Assembly (NCBI GenBank): GCA_964576705.1
Contig: CAZNVI010000035.1
Location: forward strand, 1-11,715
Source of the DNA: CAYMDS01 sp964576705
Lineage (GTDB): Bacteria; Patescibacteriota; Microgenomatia; Levybacterales; UBA12049
Direction of reading: 5' to 3'
Length of the DNA: 11,715 bases
Shown: positions 4,821 through 10,881 of the stretch, in pieces
Position numbering within the stretch: position 1 is the first letter of the stretch
How the letters are laid out: each line of letters opens with the position of its first letter
Notes under the pieces: model-generated
Databases searched by the model: none
Told to the model about the DNA's origin: nothing
The model's input: only the letters and a program-made list of their open reading frames with translations
Program-made: the position numbers and the translations under genes

Positions 4821-5138
4821 ATGAACGAAGCTGATTCTCCTGGCGAAATACAAATTACTGATAATCCAAAAAATCAATCCGGGTTTGGTGAAGATCTAAG
4901 CGAAGTTACGCCTAAAATAAACTATGATATTTTACCTGGGAATACTCCGAAACACCTAAATACAAGCAGAGAGACATGGGTAACAATAACATATTCTTCT
5001 CCACTTGAAGACAAACTCGCCGCCATTAAGCAGTGGGAAGGTATAATATCAGGACAAGGTTTAACTGATGAAGGAAGACAGGATATGGTTAGTCGGTTGA
5101 ATATCATCAAAAACACCTTGCCTCCCGAGTTCAGATAA
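4821..5138 (+). CDS. Small soluble protein of unknown function
   Basis: 105 residues, no membrane segment or cysteine. The first half is acidic, polar and probably disordered. The second half (about 60-105) is predicted helical (LEDKLAAIKQWEGIISGQ, then EGRQDMVSRLNIIKNTLPPEF). I do not recognise the family. The start ATG follows AGG with no spacing, so this is not a normal ribosome binding site. It is the only plus-strand gene inside the toxin-antitoxin island, shares its upstream region with the Phd promoter, and has an unusual microsatellite spacer in its own promoter. It converges on the BrnA gene. Its position raises the idea of a linked regulator or accessory protein, but nothing in the sequence proves it. 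Confidence 0.6.
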   Translation: MNEADSPGEIQITDNPKNQSGFGEDLSEVTPKINYDILPGNTPKHLNTSRETWVTITYSSPLEDKLAAIKQWEGIISGQGLTDEGRQDMVSRLNIIKNTLPPEFR

Positions 5139-5160
5139 CAAAATTAACATACTTCTATCT

Positions 5161-5475
5161 TCAGGTGTTTTGTAATTTCTCCAAAAGCCACATGCGGGCC
5201 AGAGTCGTCGGTCCAATTCCGCGGCGAAAAGCCTCCCTCCTTAGGGTTTGTATATCTTTTTCAGCAAAGCGGACAGATAGCGTTCTGTCTTTATTTGCCC
5301 GATGGAACCCGACAATCGTTCCCTCATCAATATCATCAACTACTGAATGGCTATCCCAGAAATTTGCTTCTTCCTCCAAATTTTTAAATGGAGGAATTGG
5401 CTTAACCCCGGCATCTTTAACAAAAGTAGATTGTATTTTATTTTTAACAGTATCAGTATTTTTCTTTTTAGCCAT
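5161..5475 (-). CDS. brnA: BrnA-type antitoxin (CopG-like)
   Basis: 104 residues. A Lys-rich N-terminus is followed by a PPFKNLEEEANFWDSHS segment (28-44) that resembles the F..EEE..FW..H motif of BrnA/CopG-type antitoxins. A C-terminal ribbon-helix-helix-like part (RTLSVRFAEKDIQTLRREA followed by TTLARMWLLEKL) would bind DNA. In this family the antitoxin lies downstream of the toxin, as here: the start ATG at 5475 is two bases after the toxin stop. The middle part (about 48-63) is extra linker. No Shine-Dalgarno site; translation is probably coupled to the toxin. Confidence 0.82.
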   Translation of the reverse strand: MAKKKNTDTVKNKIQSTFVKDAGVKPIPPFKNLEEEANFWDSHSVVDDIDEGTIVGFHRANKDRTLSVRFAEKDIQTLRREAFRRGIGPTTLARMWLLEKLQNT

Positions 5476-5477
5476 AA

Positions 5478-5777
5478 CTACTCCTCTCTAACTTCTATAA
5501 TTTCTCTATAAAAATTTCTTTCTTTCCTGTTTGCCGGTCTGGCAGTTACTAAGCCAAATGTATTCTTTTCAGATCGTTCTCCGATGAAAATTGATAAATA
5601 CCGCCTTCTTTTCGTTTTTCCTATCAACTGCCAGCGCCCAAGCTTTGCTTGAATAAAAACATAATTCCCCCTGACTACCTCCAGCACCTCCTCAATCTTT
5701 ACGCTATGTTTTGCGATGTGCGCTGGTCTATCTTTCTCTATAATAAGTTCGTCTATTTGTAGATCTTTCTTATTTAT
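5478..5777 (-). CDS. brnT: BrnT-type toxin, extended upstream to a non-canonical start
   Basis: The frame from GTG 5687 alone encodes 69 residues and lacks the family's N-terminus. Reading upstream in the same frame restores it: LQIDELIIEKD, then PAHIAKHSVKIEEVLEVV, the HIA.H.V..EE pattern of BrnT-like RNases. The C-terminal RRRYLSIFIGERSE..TFGLVTARPANRKERNFYRE is also typical. The frame is open back to a TGA at 5808-5810 but holds no ATG, GTG or TTG before 5687. The best start is ATA at 5775-5777 (99 residues, the right length), about 10 nt after the predicted transcript start. Either a rare AUA start keeps toxin synthesis low, or an ATG has been lost. The module is toxin first, antitoxin second, two bases apart. 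Function is inferred from the family. Confidence 0.7.
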   Translation of the reverse strand: MNKKDLQIDELIIEKDRPAHIAKHSVKIEEVLEVVRGNYVFIQAKLGRWQLIGKTKRRRYLSIFIGERSEKNTFGLVTARPANRKERNFYREIIEVREE

Positions 5778-5793
5778 ATCCCAGCGTGATCTT

Positions 5794-5823
5794 ATTGTAT
5801 TACATTGTCATGCATTCTGTCAA
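5794..5823 (-). promoter_or_regulatory. Promoter of the BrnTA-like module
   Basis: TTGACA (5818-5823), 18 nt, TACAAT (5794-5799). The transcript would begin near 5787, downstream of the first codons of the open frame, which limits the possible toxin start to about 5777. A TTCAA/TTGAA inverted repeat (5826-5838) just upstream could be an operator. Confidence 0.65.
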
Positions 5824-5857
5824 TTTCAACAATTGAACTATTTAGCCATGTAACCAT

Positions 5858-7516
5858 TTACTCCAGTTCTTCTCTTTTCGCATGGAGAAATACGAACCAC
5901 TGCTCGAAAAACGCAAAGAGAAGCTTAAAGGGAGCTTCAATTACGAAGTCCATAATAAAAAGAAGGATATTTATCTTTGAGATATTTGCTGTTAATTCCC
6001 TCCCTACCCTGACCACCGGCATGAAGAAGAAATCGACGAAAGGCGTAAATATACTTTGGCGTTCTCCCATTCTGTATAGATTAGCGGTAAGAGAGATTCT
6101 ATATGACAGAAACGAAACAATGGCAAGAAAGAAAAGGAATATACCGATACTGACCAGATTAAATGACAGTAACTTAAGCAATGAGATTATCAATCCGAAA
6201 GAGACTAAGAAAGCGAATAGCCATAGTATAGTGAATATCGCACGCGGCCTTGCAGTCTGTTTTTTTATAGAAAGTACTTCGCCGAGACGCGGTTTATCGG
6301 CAAAAAGTAATATCTTTATGGCATTGTAAATCTTTACAGTATTATCAGGTCCGGGACTTCGGAAGAAAAAGCTGACCACAAGCATAAGAAGAGGTGGAAC
6401 AATTATATTAATAAGAAGCGTTTCCCATTGGTAATGTCCATAAACATACAACTCATATGTGCCTTCTACTAAAATAGCGAAGATGACTTTCGTAAGTAAA
6501 ATAAAAAACACGCTTCTCACTATGGCGCGTCTGACTTTAGCACCTACCGAATGGTACTTCTCTTCACATGTATTAAATACTGCACGCTCTAAAGCTGTTT
6601 GATTCTTCAATAATTCCATAATATTAGCTCTGTTTGAATACAGGACGTCTTCAAGTATGAGAAATACTGCTGTTCGCTTTTTTATGAATGAGTAGATCCG
6701 CTCTTTCTTAGGATACTTCATCTCTCGAACCAACTCTTGATAGCCTTGCATAAAACTTTCGGCTATAGCTGAAACGTTTTCTGAAGATAACTTACCGAAA
6801 TATAGTTTTAATATATGATAACGGAGATAAGCCAAATCGTCTTTTGCGAATGCTTTTCTTATAGACATATACACCTGGGCATCGCGGGTTTGTTCGTTAT
6901 CATCAAGTATCACCACATCGTCTCTTAGTACCTGAAACATGAAATTACTCATGATCTGCTTTATATGATGCGGTTCCAGAATCTGTGATATATCCGCTGA
7001 CATAAGCTGATATATCAAATCGTTAAGCTCTGATTCAGGTAGCTTATGTCTTTGAATTACTAAAAGCCGTAAGCGCAGATGCAGTTCAATCGATTCTTCG
7101 ACTAAAGAAACTATGGATTCTGATACCTCACTCTCTGTTAGATACCGTGCCCACATCAACTCACGAACTAACGGAGCTGCCGTAGTCTTCGCATTTCCAC
7201 CGAGAAGCAGCATCCTTCTGAGCATACGCTCTATAGCAGCTCTAAGCATGACTTCTTCGTCTCTATACTCCATCACGTTTCGTAATTTTTCAAACCAGGT
7301 GGCAAATTTTGAGACGACCGGATTGACCGTAATTATTCTGCCGTGTGACGGTGGGTCTTTTTTTTCAAGGGAAGCGATTAAGGCAGTTGCAAGGTTCGAT
7401 AATTTAGGTGCTGCTATAAAACTAGGCACTTGTTGCTCTTGAGAATCCAGATTGTTTTTAAGTACTACACCGTTAAGTACTTGCTCATTTTCTTTATTTG
7501 TGGAAGAGTTTTCCAT
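5858..7516 (-). CDS. Large membrane protein of unknown function
   Basis: 552 residues. The first 40 or so residues are polar and probably disordered. Residues 40-330 are soluble, charged and mostly helical. The rest holds at least four membrane segments (about 331-350, 367-385, 427-448, 452-470) and one or two more hydrophobic stretches (about 489-503, 515-545). A basic, Arg/Lys-rich region (320-335) sits just before the first membrane helix, so the large N-terminal domain is probably cytoplasmic. I recognise no enzyme motif (no Walker, HD, GGDEF or kinase residues). It may be a CPR-specific family. TATAAT ends 6 nt before the ATG, supporting this start. It is divergent from the DsbA-like gene, sharing a palindromic upstream site. 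Confidence 0.85.
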   Translation of the reverse strand: MENSSTNKENEQVLNGVVLKNNLDSQEQQVPSFIAAPKLSNLATALIASLEKKDPPSHGRIITVNPVVSKFATWFEKLRNVMEYRDEEVMLRAAIERMLRRMLLLGGNAKTTAAPLVRELMWARYLTESEVSESIVSLVEESIELHLRLRLLVIQRHKLPESELNDLIYQLMSADISQILEPHHIKQIMSNFMFQVLRDDVVILDDNEQTRDAQVYMSIRKAFAKDDLAYLRYHILKLYFGKLSSENVSAIAESFMQGYQELVREMKYPKKERIYSFIKKRTAVFLILEDVLYSNRANIMELLKNQTALERAVFNTCEEKYHSVGAKVRRAIVRSVFFILLTKVIFAILVEGTYELYVYGHYQWETLLINIIVPPLLMLVVSFFFRSPGPDNTVKIYNAIKILLFADKPRLGEVLSIKKQTARPRAIFTILWLFAFLVSFGLIISLLKLLSFNLVSIGIFLFFLAIVSFLSYRISLTANLYRMGERQSIFTPFVDFFFMPVVRVGRELTANISKINILLFIMDFVIEAPFKLLFAFFEQWFVFLHAKREELE

Positions 7517-7522
7517 TCCATC

Positions 7523-7564
7523 ATTATACTATAGAAAGTTGCAAAGAACTCTGAGAAAAGTTTA
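7523..7564 (-). promoter_or_regulatory. Promoter candidates for the 7516 gene
   Basis: Two options are seen. TATAAT at 7523-7528 is perfect, ends 6 nt before the ATG, but has no good -35 box. Further out, TTGACA (7581-7586), 16 nt, TAAACT (7559-7564) would give a leader of about 35 nt. Confidence 0.5.
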
Positions 7565-7578
7565 AGAGTTGTTCATTA

Positions 7579-7616
7579 TTTGTCAATTGACAAAGTAATC
7601 CTTTTAGTTTTAGAAT
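7579..7616 (+). promoter_or_regulatory. Promoter of the DsbA-like gene with a 16-bp palindrome
   Basis: TTGACA (7587-7592), 18 nt, TAGAAT (7611-7616), ending 7 nt before the ATG: a leaderless message is expected. The -35 box lies in a perfect 16-bp palindrome TTTGTCAATTGACAAA (7579-7594) that also gives a TTGACA on the opposite strand. It may be a shared divergent -35 element, an operator, or both. Confidence 0.65.
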
Positions 7617-7623
7617 AAATGTC

Positions 7624-8457
7624 ATGGCAACTAAAGAAAAAAAGGAATATGTAGAGCTCCGTATTCCTCGTTTACGTAAAAACAATTTAGTTACAATACT
7701 TCTAGTCGTTGTACTTATTGTGATGGCTTTTGCTATCGGAATGATGTACACAAGACTTCAATATCTTGAACAGGGTGGGGCTACAAACGGAAATAATGCC
7801 AATACAGGCAACACCACGAACGCGAAAAGTGCGAGTGAGGCATTCGTGGGCTATGCAAAAGGCCTGAAATTGGATACGAAAAAGTTTGAAGCATGTCTTG
7901 CTGACGGTAAATACGCAACTTTGGTAAATGATGACATGAATGCAGCATCCGCTTTAGGAGTAAATGCAACGCCCGGATTTTTCGTAAACGGAAAATTTGT
8001 CGGCGGTGCATATCCATATGAATCATTTAAGGAAATTATCGACAAGGAACTTGATGGCACCGGATCAGAAGATCCGCTTAATTATTCAGAAACACTTCAG
8101 CAAGCATATAATGACCCGAACCAACGCTCATTTGACCCGGTTCCTAAATCCATAGAAATCGGTAAATCGCAAGTAAAAGGTAGCGACAATGCAAAAGTAA
8201 CTATCATAGAATACTCAGACTTCCAATGCCCCTTCTGCCAGAGAAGCTTTACTACTATGAATCAAATACTTACTGATTATGAAGGAAAGGTCCGCTTAGT
8301 CTATAAACATCTTCCGATCGCAAGTATTCACCCGAATGCTCAAAAAGCCGCTGAGTCGGCAGAATGCGCCGGAGAACAAAAAAAGTTCTGGGAATATCAT
8401 GACGAGCTATTTAATAAACAACAAGAGTGGTCCTCTCTCCCCCAAACAGCAAGTTAG
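7624..8457 (+). CDS. Membrane-anchored DsbA-like thiol oxidoreductase with swapped fold halves
   Basis: 277 residues. A basic N-terminus (1-20), one membrane helix (about 21-42) and a Gly/Asn/Thr linker (50-68) place the rest outside the membrane. Ordinary DsbA-like proteins run: strand and CxxC helix, helical insert, then the cis-Pro strand and last helix. Here the order is reversed. The C-terminal half comes first (SEAFVGYAKGLKLDTKKFEACL at 71-92, the cis-Pro loop with T116-P117 in GVNATPGFFVNG, final helix about 131-143). A linker follows (144-185), then the N-terminal half (KVTIIEYSDFQ, CPFC at 202-205, HLPIASIHPNAQKAAESAECAGEQKKFWEYHDELF), ending at residue 277 just where the first half would join on. 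All parts for one complete domain are present. Loss of pieces from a tandem duplicate is the likely origin. It probably makes or repairs disulfides outside; no DsbB/VKOR partner is in the window. Confidence 0.85.
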   Translation: MATKEKKEYVELRIPRLRKNNLVTILLVVVLIVMAFAIGMMYTRLQYLEQGGATNGNNANTGNTTNAKSASEAFVGYAKGLKLDTKKFEACLADGKYATLVNDDMNAASALGVNATPGFFVNGKFVGGAYPYESFKEIIDKELDGTGSEDPLNYSETLQQAYNDPNQRSFDPVPKSIEIGKSQVKGSDNAKVTIIEYSDFQCPFCQRSFTTMNQILTDYEGKVRLVYKHLPIASIHPNAQKAAESAECAGEQKKFWEYHDELFNKQQEWSSLPQTAS

Positions 8458-8574
8458 TAGATCGATAATTAAACTACAGTTTGAGATTAATCGAAACTTA
8501 TAGAGACTAAGTGAGATTTGTTGTGATAACAATTAATTTCCATCAATTTCTTGATCTCTATTATTCCCTGGTTC

Positions 8575-9345
8575 TTAGTGGTGTAAATACGATACCGATA
8601 AATAAACAACGACTACCCCTAAAAGCAATAGCAATGTTTCTATTTGCGCAAATCCCTTTCTTTTTTCATAATGAATTTCCGGTATAAGATCACTTGATGC
8701 TATATATATAAAAAACCCTGCTGTAAGAGATAACAATTGTGGTAAATAATTTTTAACCACATCGCCTAATAAATAAGTAATTAATGCTCCCAGCATAGCT
8801 ACAGTTGCGCTTAAAATATTTACTAATATAATTTTTTTTCTCGATAATCCCTTATGCAGGAGTAAGCCGAAGTCCCCTATTTCTTGAGGCACTTCGTGAG
8901 TTGCTACTGCTAGTGCTGTGACAATCCCTAACGGAATATTCACCATGAATGTGGCAGCTATAACTACTCCGTCTATAAAATTATGTGCGGTATCACTTAT
9001 CACTATTAAGGGTATGATATTTTTGTTTTCCGCATGCTCCTGGTGATGATCTTCATGATGGTGGAACCAGTGTATAAACCGTTCGAGTATAAAGAACACA
9101 ATCATGCCCAAAAGTGCCCAGATAAATATTTGATCATGTGGCAAACCGGTCTCTTCTGCTATATGAGAAGATTCAGGTAGAAGATCAAAAAATGCAGTTC
9201 CCAGAAGTGTGCCTGCTGCAAATGAAGCTAATAAATGGCTTATTTTCAAAACAAGCTTTTCTCTGGAGAGTAAAATTATCCCGCCCATAAGAGCTCCGAT
9301 ACTTCCCAGAAACGTAAAAAACAGTATATATGCTAGTGTATTCAT
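8575..9345 (-). CDS. ZIP-family metal transporter
   Basis: 256 residues with about eight membrane helices, matching bacterial ZIP (ZupT-like) length and layout. Helix 4 carries HNFIDG (121-126) and helix 5 HEVPQEIGDF (150-159); these hold the His/Asp/Glu residues of the transport site. The cytoplasmic loop between helices 3 and 4 is His-rich (HWFHHHEDHHQEH, 92-104), the usual metal sensor or chelator in this family. The likely substrate is zinc, possibly iron or manganese, moved into the cell. The start ATG at 9345 has a TATAAT 10 nt upstream. It converges on the DsbA-like gene with a 117-bp gap that holds only a small ATCAA/TTGAT hairpin (8543-8556) and no clear terminator. Confidence 0.92.
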   Translation of the reverse strand: MNTLAYILFFTFLGSIGALMGGIILLSREKLVLKISHLLASFAAGTLLGTAFFDLLPESSHIAEETGLPHDQIFIWALLGMIVFFILERFIHWFHHHEDHHQEHAENKNIIPLIVISDTAHNFIDGVVIAATFMVNIPLGIVTALAVATHEVPQEIGDFGLLLHKGLSRKKIILVNILSATVAMLGALITYLLGDVVKNYLPQLLSLTAGFFIYIASSDLIPEIHYEKRKGFAQIETLLLLLGVVVVYLSVSYLHH

Positions 9346-9355
9346 ATCTATAATT

Positions 9356-9361
9356 ATTATA
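9356..9361 (-). promoter_or_regulatory. -10 box of the ZIP gene
   Basis: TATAAT, ending 10 nt before the ATG. No convincing -35 box is seen at 16-18 nt. Confidence 0.4.
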
Positions 9362-9387
9362 CTCCCACTAATTAAACTGCGAAAGAG

Positions 9388-9942
9388 CTATAGCTTATCC
9401 GTATTTAACCACCTTAAACTAACGAATCCTGCAGCTATTGCCCCTAAAGAGTCTATTACTAAATCAGTCGCTGTATCAAAGGCAGTAAAATCGAAACTTG
9501 GCGGAATAAATAAGGTTATGATCCACTCTATTATCTCCCACACAGCACCTAGCGTCACGCCTATACACACTACAATTATGAAAAATATTACTATATTTTT
9601 AAATTCAATTAAATTTGTTTTAATTAACAGATATCCTGCTAAGAGAGTCAAAACGAATTCAGCTGCGAAATGGACGACCTTATCATACCAAATAAAATAC
9701 CTATATAGACTAAATACTTCTTCAGTACCCAAGACCATAAGTACTACAACTGTTAAAAAAAGTATTGAAAAAAATCCAGGAATTATTTTTTTAATAAAAA
9801 GAGCGCTGTAGATTATAAACAATCCCAGGATAATTACAGAATGACCAGGATCGCCTACAAACACGGAAAAAACAAGACCAGCTATGATTATCCCGACTGT
9901 TATCAAATGAATTAGGCTTTTATTATTGTTTAAAATGTTCAT
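9388..9942 (-). CDS. DUF2238/VanZ-like membrane protein
   Basis: 184 residues with about five membrane helices. The conserved polar residues characteristic of this group are present inside the membrane part: WYDKVVHF (85-92; D87, H91), GAVWEIIEWI (132-141; E136, E139) and DTATDLVIDSLGA (156-168; D156, D160, D164). The pattern fits the DUF2238 (YjdF-like) group, distantly like VanZ. Its biochemical role is not known to me. It lies 42 bp upstream of the ZIP gene in the same direction, and the ZIP gene has its own -10 box in that gap, so co-transcription is possible but not needed. Confidence 0.75.
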   Translation of the reverse strand: MNILNNNKSLIHLITVGIIIAGLVFSVFVGDPGHSVIILGLFIIYSALFIKKIIPGFFSILFLTVVVLMVLGTEEVFSLYRYFIWYDKVVHFAAEFVLTLLAGYLLIKTNLIEFKNIVIFFIIVVCIGVTLGAVWEIIEWIITLFIPPSFDFTAFDTATDLVIDSLGAIAAGFVSLRWLNTDKL

Positions 9943-9979
9943 ATATATAACCAGAAATAAATAGATAGAATTGGCGCAT

Positions 9980-10060
9980 AAAAGAGTCAGGGACTTAAAG
10001 AGTCAGGGCTGCAAAGTTCAAAATTCTGACTCTGTGTCGCTCTGACTCTATGACTCTTTT
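9980..10060 (-). terminator. GAGTCAG inverted-repeat terminator after the alkyltransferase-like gene
   Basis: AAAAGAGTCA (9980-9989) is the complement of TGACTCTTTT (10051-10060). Two GAGTCAG words (9984-9990, 10000-10006) face two CTGACTC words (10026-10032, 10042-10048), so several alternative stems can form. On the minus strand the stem begins right at the stop codon of the gene and ends in a T run, fitting a terminator, but the multiplied words also look like a repeat element. Confidence 0.55.
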
Positions 10061-10455
10061 TATATTCCGTACTTCTCCGTCACTTTCTCCCGATACTCCT
10101 TGGGCAACGACCACTTCTCTAACAGTTCGTTGTCCGCGATAAACCTGTACTTTTCAATATCAAATGTGTAATCATCTGCTACTTCAACTCCTTCATTTTG
10201 TAAAAGTTTTCTCTGCATGATCTTGTCGTTATGCAGATTGCCCTCAATTGAAATCCTGCCTTTATTATTTACGACCCGCCACCATGGAATATTAATCGTA
10301 TCATCAAGGCTGCGCAGGATCCATCCCACTTGACGCGCAGCACGTGGTACGCCGATGTACACCGCGACCTGACCATAGCTGACCACTTTTCCATAAGGAA
10401 TCGACTGAATAACAGCTATAACCTTTCTGGTGAATTCTGAGTGAGGAGACTTCAT
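10060..10455 (-). CDS. Alkyltransferase-like (ATL) DNA-repair protein
   Basis: 131 residues from the ATG at 10455. An upstream TTG at 10470 is in frame but lies in repeat sequence, so I prefer the ATG. This is the DNA-binding domain of O6-methylguanine methyltransferase: helix-turn-helix with SYGQVA (31-36 counted from the TTG) and RAARQVG (43-49), which holds the Arg finger that flips out the base. The alkyl-acceptor motif PCHRV is replaced by PWWRV (62-66), so it cannot take the alkyl group itself. ATL proteins normally read PWHRV; they bind alkylated guanine and hand it to nucleotide excision repair. Here the His is also Trp. A C-terminal extension of about 30 charged residues is unusual. 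Function is inferred from the family. Confidence 0.87.
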   Translation of the reverse strand: MKSPHSEFTRKVIAVIQSIPYGKVVSYGQVAVYIGVPRAARQVGWILRSLDDTINIPWWRVVNNKGRISIEGNLHNDKIMQRKLLQNEGVEVADDYTFDIEKYRFIADNELLEKWSLPKEYREKVTEKYGI

Positions 10456-10461
10456 TAAGTT

Positions 10462-10554
10462 AAAAGTCAAAAGAGAAAATTCAAAAACACAAATAAAAAT
10501 GCAAAGGTAGAGACAGCTTTTACCTTTGAGCTGTGCTTTTGACTTTTGAATTTT
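10462..10554. repeat. AT-rich inverted repeat across the 10520 gene end
   Basis: AAAAGTCAAAA (10462-10472) is the complement of TTTTGACTTTT (10537-10547), and AAAATTCAAAA (10476-10486) that of 10544-10554. Between them ACAGCT/AGCTGT arms flank TTTACCTTTG. The right arm is inside the reading frame of the 10520-10804 gene and codes for its last residues. The left arm holds a false TTG start for the ATL gene. Confidence 0.6.
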
Positions 10555-10804
10555 GAGTTTTGAGTTCTTTTAGCTTCCACATAAATAAAGCTCCTTTATT
10601 GCGGGCATTACTGTCTACTGCGAAGCTTAAAGCTTTTTCCAAAAGTGCTCTATGTTCAGTCTTCGAAAGCTTAATATAAAGGCTTTTATGCTTATAGTCA
10701 TTTAGTTCTTCAGCGAGATGAATGCCGAATGTTTGGAATTCACGAGAAACGTACTTATCGGTAGTCGGGTTAAAGTTTGCGAGAACTGATTTTATCGACT
10801 GCAT
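10520..10804 (-). CDS. Small conserved protein of unknown function
   Basis: 94 residues, soluble. The core (about 28-81) reads HLAEELNDYKHKSLYIKLSK, then ALLEKALSFAVD, then ALFMWKLKEL, forming mostly helices. I have seen similar YIKLAK / LLEKA / LFMWKLKEL patterns in unnamed small CPR proteins, but I know no function. The last residues, KTQNSKVKSTAQR, are encoded by an AT-rich intergenic repeat, so the original C-terminus seems to have been overrun and replaced. The start is the ATG at 10804; no Shine-Dalgarno site or strong promoter is visible. It lies 77 bp after pth in the same direction. Confidence 0.7.
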   Translation of the reverse strand: MQSIKSVLANFNPTTDKYVSREFQTFGIHLAEELNDYKHKSLYIKLSKTEHRALLEKALSFAVDSNARNKGALFMWKLKELKTQNSKVKSTAQR

Positions 10805-10845
10805 ATCTATAAAGTATCACAGGTAAAATAAATTGGGCTAAGCTC

Positions 10846-10881
10846 GTGGTACGCGTGGTATTTGTGCTACGCTTGGTACTC
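10846..10881. repeat. Two imperfect 18-bp tandem units
   Basis: GTGGTACGCGTGGTATTT (10846-10863) is followed directly by GTGCTACGCTTGGTACTC (10864-10881), 14 of 18 positions identical. It fills the gap just after the pth stop codon. No function is evident. Confidence 0.5.

Noticed and set aside
5805..6329. Plus-strand frame of 174 residues
   Set aside because: It lies almost wholly antisense to the 552-residue membrane protein gene, has no promoter or family features and a composition expected of a shadow.
9209..9811. Plus-strand frame of 200 residues
   Set aside because: It is antisense to the ZIP and DUF2238-like genes, which have clear motifs; a shadow frame.
10456..10470. TTG start for the ATL gene giving five more residues
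   Set aside because: The TTG and following codons belong to the AT-rich inverted repeat; ATG at 10455 starts the conserved part better.
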